Shown: positions 1-11,423 of the stretch, piece after piece
How positions within the stretch are numbered: position 1 is the first letter of the stretch
How the letters are laid out: every line of letters starts with the position of its first letter
NCBI RefSeq assembly: GCF_963678635.1
Contig: NC_087064.1
Coordinates: forward strand, 58,786,338-58,850,337
DNA: 64,000 bases
Origin: Symsagittifera roscoffensis
Lineage: Eukaryota; Xenacoelomorpha; Acoela; Convolutidae
Direction of reading: 5' to 3'
Translations under genes and position numbers: made by a program
The notes under the pieces: generated by a model
Told to the model about the DNA's origin: nothing
Database searches by the model: none
Seen by the model: only the letters and a program-made list of their open reading frames with translations

Positions 1-621
1 TGCATAATTGAGATTACTTGAAATTAATTCACAGAATTTGGGATTGCGACGTTTACTGTCAGCACTAAGAAGACCCATTCCAGAAAAACACATTTTGGTT
101 GAAAGCCCTTCAATAAAGTTTGACAAACGGCCCTTTTGGAACTTTTTTCAAAGGGTATTGTGTGGCGCAGCGCATTTTTTTTTCGTTTTTGAGAGATATC
201 AGATAACTAATGGTCGACCTGAATAAAAATCATGTTGGAGTTTTCTTCAGTTTCATTCTGAGTGAAATTTTTCCTCTGTATCGATTTCAATTAATAAAGG
301 TTTGTGAATCTGCCGACTAATCTGCGAAAAAGTTCCAACAAATATTCTTAAAACAACCCCAATTTCGCAAAACTACTTGATTCGCACCTGAGTCGAATGA
401 TTTGTTGTTGATCAAAATTGACGTGTTAAAAAATGTTTATTAACGCTAAGTTTCACACATTTACACATACTGGGCTAATTCAAAATAGATTATGAATGAA
501 AAATCGATTGATATATGATTGTGCTATTGAATGGCAACCTATGAACAACGAATTCAAAAATGTTGACGGAAATTCAGTTTTTAAAAGTGTAAAAAAAATG
601 TTTTTTTTTTTTTCAACTTAC
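1..621. other. Intron-side / non-coding DNA
   Basis: This AT-rich stretch lies downstream of the splice donor of the minus-strand exon at 622-729 and is therefore probably intron of that gene. No following exon in the required phase with a convincing acceptor was found here, so the rest of the gene probably lies outside the window. The short plus-strand open frame near the start has no homology I recognise. Confidence 0.4.
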
Positions 622-729
622 GAAGTATCCGATCTTGGAGAAGACATAGCATGGGCATAAGCAGGCACAAACCCACGCGTCAATGTTCACCCAATTAGTA
701 TCCTTCAAGTGGTCCAAAAAATCAGCCAT
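622..729 (-). CDS. First exon of a small Cys-rich, possibly PLAC8-like protein
   Basis: Reading the minus strand, an ATG at 729-727 in a good context (ATCATGGCT) opens 36 codons that end exactly at a consensus splice donor, GTAAGT, at 621-616. The peptide begins MADFLDHLKD and contains the cluster CACLCPCYVFSKIGYF. A Cys-rich CPC patch followed by a hydrophobic turn is typical of the PLAC8/cornifelin family, whose core usually reads C-x-x-CPC and continues with a second Cys pair in a later exon. That second half is not in the window, so the family call is inference; the exon itself (ATG, open frame, donor) is seen directly. It could instead be another small Cys-rich protein. Confidence 0.5.
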
Positions 730-1890
730 GATTTTGGTTTTGTTTCTTCAAATAATTAGTTTTACTTCAGTTTCGTCGCTGAACTTCGTTTTCGCTTTTC
801 TGCGATTTGAACTCTTTGTTTTTTCGAGTGGGCTTTTGCTGTTCAGGAACTATTTATCGTGTTTATGAGGGTCTAATCTCTTTACGATTAGAATAGGATA
901 TACAAAACAACTATCGAACTTTAGGTGACTAGCACGTTGACTCCTATATGCTGGAGTTCAATTGGAAGGAAACTTTGATATTTAGAATGAAATAAACCGT
1001 ATTTACACCAAGATTGAGAGATGTGCAAATTTGCGACTGGCAAGTCAACCGCCCAGTAATGAACTGTATACTGAAACTGTTTGCTTACGCGATTCCAACT
1101 GTTTTCACTATTTTGTGATTCCTCGCTGTTTGGTTAACTTTAAACCGCTAAAACTGATAGAAAAATGCATAATATGTTTCCACCAGAAAAAAAAATATTT
1201 TAAAACCACTTAACCGTTCAATAGTTTTTTTTTCAACTTCATATAACTAGTTTCAAATCCTCGAGTAAAAGCAGGATATACAAACTCGGTTACAAACATA
1301 TCACAACACAAATCTACTTTAAAATTTCATGTGGTGGCAGCCGTCTGGCTAAAAAAGAAACAGCTCTAGATTTTCATGGATGCATTTTGTACGCAACGTT
1401 TTATAGACTTGGATCATCAGGCTCAAATAATTATTAGAAGGAGTCGTCTAATATATCATATTGAAAACTATCCAATTGGAATTCGAACAATTTTTTAAAA
1501 TTATTGAAAAATTCTCAGCGCGTTTTAGTGCGCCAAACATGTAATCTTGGCGTTTTGGTTTAATTTCGATCGCAACGACGTAGGTGTTACAATAGGAAAA
1601 TTTTTCAAGACTTGGAAAGCTTAGTTACTTCAAATTTTGTTTTCGAATCTTCATTTAGCGTTTATTTGGCATAAAAAAATTTTTCAATCATAAAATAATC
1701 TGCAAGAAATTGGAAAAAACAAGAAATTTTTCTTTATTAACTTATTTTTTTAGTTTTTGAGTACAATTGTTGTATTTTATTTCCAATTTGCTAGCACTCT
1801 AAGCTTCCGTTTAGTTTCTCTCATTCCACCAGCAAAAAGAACGACATTTACATGGAAAAAGTAAGATTGTTTTGTTCATTTTTTTAAACT
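730..1890. other. AT-rich intergenic DNA
   Basis: The first part would be the promoter and 5' leader of the minus-strand exon ending at 729. I see no further exon, RNA gene or clear repeat; the short open frames at 683-868 and 1031-1213 look like chance. Confidence 0.4.
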
Positions 1891-2602
1891 TACCCGGGTT
1901 GAACTCCTTAGACCGAAAAGGCTAATCATACAATTCCATAAACTAAACTTATGAAAAAATACTAATCATACAATTTGCTAAAGTGAAGTCACAGCAAAAA
2001 AAATTGCTAAGTGGTATTAAAAGTCGCGAAAATAAATTAGTTTTTTGTGTGCAATAATTAGTCCTGGAGACACTATCAGTTGATTTTTTTCCATTTCTCA
2101 AGATAAATTTTTCATAAACGCTCTCAAAACGTTTATTTGTTTAGTATGGCATGTTTTGTATGCCTTGATCGATGCCTTGAGATTAACTAAAAGTTCAAAT
2201 TGAAAAAAAATCACCTTCGAAACTTTCTGAAAAATTTTAAATTTTCGATTTAAAAACTCGATACCTACATTACATGATTTGTTTAGGACAAAACTAAGAC
2301 TTTCAGGACGTTTCCGATATACTGTTATTGCGAGACGGTCAAACCTTTGCTGACTCTATTTTTGAGTAACCAAAGTCTTTGCCACTTGTGTTCGGTTAAA
2401 AATTTTTGAGAAATTAAATTATAAAAAGATCAATTTTTTGGTTTATGGAAAAATGCTACTCTTCACTACTAATAATATACTTTTCACTAATAATATACTT
2501 TTAATGCAATTTTCTTTGCTTATGGAATTGCATGAAAATGTATGATTTGCGTGTTTCTTTAAATGAAAACTGTATGACAAGCATTTTTGGTCAGCCCGGG
2601 TA
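1891..2602. mobile_element. MITE with TACCCGGG ends, copy 1
   Basis: The left end reads TACCCGGGTTGAACTCC and the right end, reverse-complemented, reads TTACCCGGGCTGACC. Both are followed inward by AAAAATGCT/AATCATAC-type sequence, giving imperfect terminal inverted repeats of roughly 40 bp. If the outer TA on each side is the target duplication, this resembles a Tc1/mariner-type MITE. Length is about 712 bp with no coding capacity. A second copy lies at 14055-14728 and is co-linear through the interior, for example the shared core TCAAACCTTTGCTGACTCTA. Confidence 0.7.
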
Positions 2603-3240
2603 ATCTGCACTTTCTGTGCCACTTGCACTGCAACCAGTTACTCTTGCTATTATTTGCATTTGGTTCATAAGACTCCTCCAAATCTAATTTTTCAAAATTT
2701 TAGCATGAAATATATTTAAATTTTTTAAACTCCATCAGCGCAAATGTGAAAAAAAATTAAGTCGGATGTTTTTCCACTCAAAATAGTATCAGAAACAAAA
2801 ATCAGGTACGATCTGATAAATTATCAGTTTCAACCATTTCATGTGAGAAATAAGCTGCATGAAAAAACTGAACAATTGCAAAAATTGAAAATGTATTGAC
2901 CGGTTGTAAGAATTCTTGCAACTTGGCTGGCGAGCCACCATATCGATTCAATTTTCTTTTTTATTGAAGGGTTTCAACGGTTTTGAATATATTCATTTTT
3001 TCAGGTTTTTGTTCACAAACAAAAACAAAAAAGTTTGTTGAATTCCTAATGGTTAAACTCCTCAACAAAAAATTAAACATTGAATATTGATACTGCCATC
3101 GTTGGTAGAAATAGATTCTTATTCGAGAATCAAAAGACTTCCTAATTAATTGAAAAATGTTTGAATGTCGAGAAAATTCGGTTCGAAGCTTTTGAGTTTT
3201 AGTATAATTTCCACCCTGTTAAGCGATTGATTAACTTTTA
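2603..3240. other. AT-rich intergenic DNA
   Basis: This is the upstream flank of the ExoV-like gene. I saw no exon or repeat that can be supported. Confidence 0.35.
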
Positions 3241-3293
3241 ATGTATAAAAGTTGGAATTTTAGACAAAAAACCTACATAAACAAAAAAGTAGG

Positions 3294-3493
3294 NNNNNNN
3301 NNNNNNNNNNNNNNNNNNNNNNNNNNNNNNNNNNNNNNNNNNNNNNNNNNNNNNNNNNNNNNNNNNNNNNNNNNNNNNNNNNNNNNNNNNNNNNNNNNNN
3401 NNNNNNNNNNNNNNNNNNNNNNNNNNNNNNNNNNNNNNNNNNNNNNNNNNNNNNNNNNNNNNNNNNNNNNNNNNNNNNNNNNNNNNNNNNNNN
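3294..3493. other. Assembly gap (200 N)
   Basis: Exactly 200 N bases. It lies just upstream of the first usable ATG of the ExoV-like gene, so an upstream exon or an earlier in-frame start could be hidden here. The adjacent open frame runs back into the gap, so the N-terminus of that gene is uncertain. Confidence 0.99.
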
Positions 3494-3546
3494 CCACAAG
3501 TAAAAAGATTTACATTCTGTATCTCAAAAAATTCAGAAAAAGGTAC

Positions 3547-4890
3547 ATGCTTATATTTATGCTAATTTTGTTCTTTTTGGCTAAAAGTTATACTCACGAT
3601 AAGTCATTGTCAAATGTTTCTCAAAAAGACAATCTTACCGAAGTTCTGCTGGATTCTGCAGCAAAATTACCCAAGGGCATAGTTTCTGCACATAAAATGC
3701 AAGTTTTTGCTCAGAACTATATTTGGGAAAGATATTATTTCACCCGATTTGAAAATGCGACTTGGTCTTACTGTCTTGCAGTTTTTGAAACCGCATTAGA
3801 AGCTGAAAACCAAAGTCGGTTTATATGTTGCGCACTTTTGCTGCTTTTACATTCCAAAACGGATTTAGAAAAAGCTGAGAAAATTGGTCTCGATATCGGA
3901 CATTATGCTCAAAAATCGGAAATAAAGTATTTGCTTTTTCATTCAGTAATTAATCATGTAACAAAACCATCGTACACCTTGAGTGAAATTAAAAGTTACG
4001 GAATTAGAGCCACCAAGAACCAAAAGTTGATTTATTATTACAATTCAGAACCTGAAGGATCTAACCATAGCCAATCGAAATGGAGCAGTTTATTCGGACA
4101 ACTTTTAATTGAGAACTTAAATGGCAAGAAAACGATAAAAACCACAAACTCTTCTCTCAAAACAACACCTTCCTTACATGGACTAGGAAATGAGCTTCAG
4201 CTAGCCATATTGGACGTTAAAAAACCATGGTACACTTGGGCGTCTGGCTTTGAAAATTTAGATGGGTTTAAGAAACTTCTCTGGAGTAAGCTGAATAATG
4301 TGAACCACAAAATTTTCAGTGTAATGGGACCCGAAACTCAAGTTGCCACTCTCGCTATTACAGGACAGTTTCCTTACGTTTCAAAAAATCCCTTGCTTCT
4401 AATATCAAAAATATTTCCCAGAGACTTAAGCCCTGAACATTCAATTTGTGTGATACCGCAACAATCCGATCTTGAATATATCGAATCAATTCTCACCAAA
4501 AACAATGAGCATATAAAACTTATTCGTGTTACCACCGATTCCAGATATTTCGAAAATAACGTGAAGAACTTTCTAAGAAATATCACCAAATGCGAAAAGG
4601 TTTTAACATCATGTTTAGAAGGTTTGGCTGTTGCCCATTCGTACGGAATACCTGCTGCAGCTATTTCTTATACTAAGAGTAGCAGCGGGAACTTCAAATT
4701 TCGAGACTACTACGAATCTTTAGGCATTTACATGAGCAATGCAAGCATCAGGCGGATGCTTATAGACACAATAATCATGGGAAACTTGAGTTTTTTGACA
4801 GAATTGATAGACCGTACTCCGCAGCCAAAACATCCTTTAGATACTGACTCAATCATAGAAACATTTCCATTTCCTATCAGATATCACTGA
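3547..4890 (+). CDS. ExoV-type polysaccharide pyruvyltransferase-like membrane protein, probable pseudoenzyme
   Basis: From the first ATG after the gap this encodes 447 residues. Residues 1-14 (MLIFMLILFFLAKS) are a signal peptide or a type II anchor; basic residues just upstream would favour an anchor if translation starts earlier. The body follows the ExoV/WcaK-like order: LIYYYN strand, then SSLFGQ (180-185, where the family has NFGD), LHGLGNE (210-216, family GS-like turn), WASGFE (231-236, family WGSGF), VMGPET (259-264, family RGPxT), KNPLLL (280-285, family GDPALL), VIPQ (302-305, family IPH), TSCLEGLAVAHSYGIP (354-369, family SSLHGLxxAxAYGIP) and FKFRDYYESLG (383-393). The fold is clear, but the Asp, Arg, Gly-Asp and both His positions are replaced, so transferase activity is doubtful. 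Family members ketalise sugars with pyruvate; a luminal (ER/Golgi) site is inferred from the leader. No intron is needed after the ATG. The 3' part is amplified in tandem downstream. Confidence 0.75.
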   Translation: MLIFMLILFFLAKSYTHDKSLSNVSQKDNLTEVLLDSAAKLPKGIVSAHKMQVFAQNYIWERYYFTRFENATWSYCLAVFETALEAENQSRFICCALLLLLHSKTDLEKAEKIGLDIGHYAQKSEIKYLLFHSVINHVTKPSYTLSEIKSYGIRATKNQKLIYYYNSEPEGSNHSQSKWSSLFGQLLIENLNGKKTIKTTNSSLKTTPSLHGLGNELQLAILDVKKPWYTWASGFENLDGFKKLLWSKLNNVNHKIFSVMGPETQVATLAITGQFPYVSKNPLLLISKIFPRDLSPEHSICVIPQQSDLEYIESILTKNNEHIKLIRVTTDSRYFENNVKNFLRNITKCEKVLTSCLEGLAVAHSYGIPAAAISYTKSSSGNFKFRDYYESLGIYMSNASIRRMLIDTIIMGNLSFLTELIDRTPQPKHPLDTDSIIETFPFPIRYH

Positions 4891-5225
4891 AAACTTGAAT
4901 GATTTTCAAAATTAAGTTATTTACACTAATTTTTTTGAGATTTCGTAGTTTCGTTTTTTCAAGTGTCAGTGAACGAAACCAAGACAATTATTAAGGCCAT
5001 GTTGTTTTTGTTTTCGTTTTATTTTTTCAGGAAAAAATCTCAAAAATATTCCGGCACAATTTGGATTTTTCGCGGTTATAATTTTGATTTTTGAGCTCTA
5101 TTTTAATTCATTTGCTAAAAAAAGGCTATTTACGCTCTGCATTAACAAATTTTTAAAAACTTTTTTCATTTTTTGCACTAAAAATTTTGAATATTTTTGA
5201 AAGTGTTTTTGTCAGAGAAGCGCTA

Positions 5226-5231
5226 AATAAA
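5226..5231 (+). terminator. Putative polyadenylation signal
   Basis: AATAAA lies 336 bases after the stop of the ExoV-like gene, inside GCGCTAAATAAAGCTTCC. The same block recurs in every unit of the downstream array. A candidate only; no cleavage site can be seen. Confidence 0.35.
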
Positions 5232-5865
5232 GCTTCCAAATTTAGTTTTCTTTTTTTACTAAACTCAAGTTCTATAGCCAAAATAAAATTGGCTAGTTTT
5301 TATATATCACGAACGTTATTTGATCGTTTTACTCGCTCGTAATGTGACTAAAATTTTAAACCAGTTTTTGTTCACGTCTGAAAAAGTTTTTTTTTATCAT
5401 TAATCGTTTGACTCAGTTCGATGTTTATTTGTGGTACCTGATTTTGCGTGGAAAACAACAAAAAAGAAAAAACCCCGAATACAAATTTCCGCTCCATTTT
5501 CAATAGTCGTTTAAAAAAAATTGGGTTTTCGTTCAGATTTTTCATTAAGAATCAGCCCCTTTTCGCAATGTAAAAAATTTAATATACGGCATTCGACGAT
5601 TGGTTCTAATGAGTTCAAATAGACCGGATCAATTAATAAGACGAGATTGACTGGATCCAATCATGTTAAAGTAATTTTTGAGCCTGAATAAGTTACCGCT
5701 TACGCTTTAATAACACTGCATAAATCAACCATTGACTGTTTCAGCTCGGCCAAAGTGGCAATTGTCAGAAATTCTGATGTTGTCATCCCTTTCCACATGT
5801 GAGCCCTGGACGTCAGTATTGTTTAGATGACAAAATATATTTTTACTATCACAAAAATCAACATT

Positions 5866-6359
5866 TTCTAATATCAAAAATATTTCCAAGAGACTTAAGC
5901 CCTGAACATTCAATTTGTGTGATACCGCAACAATCCGATCTTGAATATATCGAATCAATTCTCACCAAAAACAATGAGCATATAAAACTTATTTGTGTTA
6001 CCACCGATTCCAGAGATTTCGAAAATAACGTGAATAACCTTCTAAGAAATATCACCAAATGCGAAAAGGTTTTAACATCATGTTTAGAAGGTTTGGCAGT
6101 TGCCCATTCATACGGAATACCTGCTGCAGCTATTTCTTTTATTAAGAGTAGCAGCGGAAACTTCAAATTTCGAGACTACTACGAATCTTTAGGCATTTAC
6201 ATGAGCAATGCAAGCATCAGGCGGATGCTTATAGACACAATAATCATGGGAAACTTGAGTTTTTTGACAGAATTGATAGACCGTACTCCGCAGCCAAAAC
6301 ATCCTTTAGATACTGACTCAATCATAGAAACATTTCCATTTCCTATCAGATATCACTGA
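5866..6359 (+). pseudogene. 5'-truncated ExoV-like copy 1
   Basis: This copy retains residues equivalent to about 285-447 of the parent protein, from LISKIFPRDL to the same stop codon, including the SCLEG and KFRDYYESLG motifs. The open frame extends a little upstream (from 5778, after a TGA) into unrelated sequence and contains no ATG before the one in YMSNAS, near the C-terminus. The membrane leader and the first two thirds of the domain are missing. It differs from the parent by six substitutions (RY to CD, KNF to NNL and SYT to SFI regions). It is probably not translated alone, unless joined to an unseen upstream exon. Confidence 0.8.
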
Positions 6360-7332
6360 AAACTTGAATGATTTTCAAAATTAAGTTATTTACACTATTT
6401 TTTTTGAGATTTCGTAGTTTCATTTTTTCAAGTGTCAGTGAACGAAACCTAGACAATTATTAAGGCCATGTTGTTTTTGTTTTCGTTTTTTTTTCAGGAA
6501 AAACTCTCAAAAATATTCCGGCACAATTTGGATTTTTCGCGGTTATAATTTTGATTTTTGAGCTCTATTTTAATTCATTTGCTAAAAAGAGGCTATTTAC
6601 GCTCTGCATTAACAAATTTTTAAAAACTTTTTTCATTTTTTGCACTAAAAATTTTGAATATTTTTGAAAGTGTTTTTGTCAGAGAAGCGCTAAATAAAGC
6701 TTCCAAATTTAGTTTTCTTTTTTACTAAACTCAAGTTCTATAGCCAAAATAAAATTGGCTAGTTTTTATATATCACGAACGTTATTTGATTGTTTTACTC
6801 GCTCGTAATGTGACTAAAATTTTAAACCAGTTTTTGTTCACGTCTGAAAAAGTTTTTTTTTTATCATTAATCGTTTGACTCAGTTCGATGTTTATTTGTG
6901 GTACCTGATTTTGCGTGGAAAACAACAAAAAAGAAAAAACCCCGAATATAAATTTCCGCTCCATTTTCAATAGTCGTTTAAAAAAAATTGGGTTTTCGTT
7001 CAGATTTTTCATTAAGACTCAGCCCCTTTTCGCAATGTAAAAAATATAATATACGGCATTCGACGATTGGTTCTAATGAGTTCAAATAGACCGGCTCAAT
7101 TAATAAGACGAGATTGACTGGATCCAATCATGTTAAAGTAATTTTTGAGCCTGAATAAGTTACCGCTTACGCTTTAATAACACTGCATAAATCAACCATT
7201 GACTGTTTCAGCTCGGCCAAAGTGGCAATTGTCAGAAATTCTGATGTTGTCATCCCTTTCCACATGTGAGACCTGGACGTCAGTATTGTTTAGATGACAA
7301 AATATATTTTTACTATCACAAAAATCAACATT

Positions 7333-7826
7333 TTCTAATATCAAAAATATTTCCAAGAGACTTAAGCCCTGAACATTCAATTTGTGTGATACCGCAACAA
7401 TCCGATCTTGAATATATCGAATCAATTCTCACCAAAAACAATGAGCATATAAAACTTATTTGTGTTACCACCGATTCCAGAGATTTCGAAAATAACGTGA
7501 ATAACCTTCTAAGAAATATCACCAAATGCGAAAAGGTTTTAACATCATGTTTAGAAGGTTTGGCAGTTGCCCATTCATACGGAATACCTGCTGCAGCTAT
7601 TTCTTTTATTAAGAGTAGCAGCGGAAACTTCAAATTTCGAGACTACTACGAATCTTTAGGCATTTACATGAGCAATGCAAGCATCAGGCGGATGCTTATA
7701 GACACAATAATCATGGGAAACTTGAGTTTTTTGACAGAATTGATAGACCGTACTCCGCAGCCAAAACATCCTTTAGATACTGACTCAATCATAGAAACAT
7801 TTCCATTTCCTATCAGATATCACTGA
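7333..7826 (+). pseudogene. 5'-truncated ExoV-like copy 2
   Basis: Same content as the copy ending at 6359: protein sequence is identical over the homologous 163 residues. The junction upstream differs by one base (GAGACC instead of GAGCCC at about 7269). No start codon and no leader. Confidence 0.8.
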
Positions 7827-8800
7827 AAACTTGAATGATTTTCAAAATTAAGTTATTTACACTATTTTTTTTGGGATTTCGTAGTTTCATTTTTTCAAGT
7901 GTCAGTGAACGAAACCAAGACAATTATTAAGGCCATGTTGTTTTTGTTTTCGTTTTTTTTTTTCAGGAAAAACTCTCAAAAATATTCCGGCACAATTTGG
8001 ATTTTTCGCGGCTATAATTTTGATTTTTGAGCTCTATTTTAATTCATTTGCTAAAAAAAGGCTATTTACGCTCTGCATTAACAAATTTTTAAAAACTTTT
8101 TTCATTTTTTGCACTAAAAATTTTGAATATTTTTGAAAGTGTTTTTGTCAGAGAAGCGCTAAATAAAGCTTCCAAATTTAGTTTTCTTTTTTACTAAACT
8201 CAAGTTCTATAGCCAAAATAAAATTGGCTAGTTTTTATATATCACGAACGTTATTTGATTGTTTTACTCGCTCGTAATGTGACTAAAATTTTAAACCAGT
8301 TTTTGTTCACGTCTGAAAAAGTTTTTTTTTATCATTAATCGTTTGACTCAGTTCGATGTTTATTTGTGGTACCTGATTTTGCGTGGAAAACAACAAAAAA
8401 GAAAAAACCCCGAATATAAATTTCCGCTCCATTTTCAATAGTCGTTTAAAAAAAATTGGGTTTTCGTTCAGATTTTTCATTAAGACTCAGCCCCTTTTCG
8501 CAATGTAAAAAATATAATATACGGCATTCGACGATTGGTTCTAATGAGTTCAAATAGACCGGCTCAATTAATAAGACGAGATTGACTGGATCCAATCATG
8601 TTAAAGTAATTTTTGAGCCTGAATAAGTTACCGCTTACGCTTTAATAACACTGCATAAATCAACCATTGACTGTTTCAGCTCGGCCAAAGTGGCAATTGT
8701 CAGAAATTCTGATGTTGTCATCCCTTTCCACATGTGAGACCTGGACGTCAGTATTGTTTAGATGACAAAATATATTTTTACTATCACAAAAATCAACATT

Positions 8801-9294
8801 TTCTAATATCAAAAATATTTCCAAGAGACTTAAGCCCTGAACATTCAATTTGTGTGATACCGCAACAATCCGATCTTGAATATATCGAATCAATTCTCAC
8901 CAAAAACAATGAGCATATAAAACTTATTTGTGTTACCACCGATTCCAGAGATTTCGAAAATAACGTGAATAACCTTCTAAGAAATATCACCAAATGCGAA
9001 AAGGTTTTAACATCATGTTTAGAAGGTTTGGCAGTTGCCCATTCATACGGAATACCTGCTGCAGCTATTTCTTTTATTAAGAGTAGCAGCGGAAACTTCA
9101 AATTTCGAGACTACTACGAATCTTTAGGCATTTACATGAGCAATGCAAGCATCAGGCGGATGCTTATAGACACAATAATCATGGGAAACTTGAGTTTTTT
9201 GACAGAATTGATAGACCGTACTCCGCAGCCAAAACATCCTTTAGATACTGACTCAATCATAGAAACATTTCCATTTCCTATCAGATATCACTGA
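8801..9294 (+). pseudogene. 5'-truncated ExoV-like copy 3
   Basis: Identical in protein sequence to the neighbouring truncated copies, with the same open junction and no ATG. Complete sequence identity including third positions over most of the unit argues for very recent duplication. Confidence 0.8.
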
Positions 9295-10268
9295 AAACTT
9301 GAATGATTTTCAAAATTAAGTTATTTACACTATTTTTTTTGGGATTTCGTAGTTTCATTTTTTCAAGTGTCAGTGAACGAAACCAAGACAATTATTAAGG
9401 CCATGTTGTTTTTGTTTTCGTTTTTTTTTTCAGGAAAAACTCTCAAAAATATTCCGGCACAATTTGGATTTTTCGCGGCTATAATTTTGATTTTTGAGCT
9501 CTATTTTAATTCATTTGCTAAAAAAAGGCTATTTACGCTCTGCATTAACAAATTTTTAAAAACTTTTTTCATTTTTTGCACTAAAAATTTTGAATATTTT
9601 TGAAAGTGTTTTTGTCAGAGAAGCGCTAAATAAAGCTTCCAAATTTAGTTTTCTTTTTTACTAAACTCAAGTTCTATAGCCAAAATAAAATTGGCTAGTT
9701 TTTATATATCACGAACGTTATTTGATCGTTTTACTCGCTCGTAATGTGACTAAAATTTTAAACCAGTTTTTGTTCACGTCTGAAAAAGTTTTTTTTTTAT
9801 CATTAATCGTTTGACTCAGTTCGATGTTTATTTGTGGTACCTGATTTTGCGTGGAAAACAACAAAAAAGAAAAAACCCCGAATACAAATTTCCGCTCCAT
9901 TTTCAATAGTCGTTTAAAAAAAATTGGGTTTTCGTTCAGATTTTTCATTAAGAATCAGCCCCTTTTCGCAATGTAAAAAATTTAATATACGGCATTCGAC
10001 GATTGGTTCTAATGAGTTCAAATAGACCGGCTCAATTAATAAGACGAGATTGACTGGATCCAATCATGTTAAAGTAATTTTTGAGCCTGAATAAGTTACC
10101 GCTTACGCTTTAATAACACTGCATAAATCAACCATTGACTGTTTCAGCTCGGCCAAAGTGGCAATTGTCAGAAATTCTGATGTTGTCATCCCTTTCCACA
10201 TGTGAGACCTGGACGTCAGTATTGTTTAGATGACAAAATATATTTTTACTATCACAAAAATCAACATT

Positions 10269-10762
10269 TTCTAATATCAAAAATATTTCCAAGAGACTTA
10301 AGCCCTGAACATTCAATTTGTGTGATACCGCAACAATCCGATCTTGAATATATCGAATCAATTCTCACCAAAAACAATGAGCATATAAAACTTATTTGTG
10401 TTACCACCGATTCCAGAGATTTCGAAAATAACGTGAATAACCTTCTAAGAAATATCACCAAATGCGAAAAGGTTTTAACATCATGTTTAGAAGGTTTGGC
10501 AGTTGCCCATTCATACGGAATACCTGCTGCAGCTATTTCTTTTATTAAGAGTAGCAGCGGAAACTTCAAATTTCGAGACTACTACGAATCTTTAGGCATT
10601 TACATGAGCAATGCAAGCATCAGGCGGATGCTTATAGACACAATAATCATGGGAAACTTGAGTTTTTTGACAGAATTGATAGACCGTACTCCGCAGCCAA
10701 AACATCCTTTAGATACTGACTCAATCATAGAAACATTTCCATTTCCTATCAGATATCACTGA
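10269..10762 (+). pseudogene. 5'-truncated ExoV-like copy 4 (last)
   Basis: Last copy of the array; same 163 residues. Its 3' flank differs a little more (AAAATTTGAATGATTATC after the stop) and resembles the flank of the parent gene rather than that of the middle units, as expected if this is the original distal edge of the array. Confidence 0.78.
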
Positions 10763-11423
10763 AAATTTGAATGATTATCAAAATTAAGTTATTTACACTA
10801 ATTTTTTTGAGATTTCGTAGTTTCGTTTTTTCAAGTGTCAGTGAACGAAACCAAGACAATTATTAAGGCCATGTTGTTTTTGTTTTCGTTTTTTTTTCAG
10901 GAAAAAATCTCAAAAATATTCCGGCCCAATTTGGATTTTTCGCGGTTATAATTTTGATTTTTGAGCTCAATTTTAATTCATTTGCTAAAAAAAGGCTATT
11001 TACGCTCTGCATTAACAAATTTTTAAAAAAAATTTTCATTTTTTGCACTAAAAATTTTGAATATTTTTGAAAGTGTTTTTGTCAGAGAAGCGCTAAATAA
11101 AGCTTCCAAATTTAGTTTTCTTTTTTACTAAACTCAAGTTCTATAGCCAAAATAAGATTCGGGTTTGTTACAGAGTAGTCCAAACATTTCCCTGTTTGAT
11201 TTTTCCCGGTTCAATACTTCTGTTTCTATACTGAGTTTTTCAGCTACCCGCTTTTGATTTTTCACAAATTGCTTTAATATTAAGAAAAGAAATAATTTTT
11301 ATGTTTTCAGTGAGTGAGTTATTAAAAAATGTACATTTTTTTATGAGCAAGTTTTTTATTGTGGCTCTTGTGAATCTCAGAGGAGCTGTTAGTAGGTTTT
11401 TGCAGGCATGTCTGAGTATAATT

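Larger units (their letters stand above)
4397..11155 (+). repeat. Tandem array, about 1,468-bp unit, 4.6 copies
   Basis: The segment from TTCTAATATC inside the ExoV-like gene (4397) through its 3' flank to about 5865 is repeated head to tail. Unit starts are 4397, 5866, 7333, 8801 and 10269 (spacings 1469, 1467, 1468, 1468). The fifth unit stops at 11155, where the sequence leaves the repeat (AAAATAAGATTCGGG instead of AAAATAAAATTGGC). Units 2-5 are close to identical to each other and slightly diverged from the parent gene. Such similarity means recent amplification or gene conversion, or a collapse/expansion error of the assembly. Confidence 0.93.

Noticed and set aside
3260-3499. Open frames spanning the N gap
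   Set aside because: They exist only because N codons contain no stops.
5858-6166. 102-codon minus-strand frame repeated identically in each array unit
   Set aside because: It is the antisense shadow of the ExoV-like coding sequence; its conservation follows from the duplication, and it has no domain of its own.
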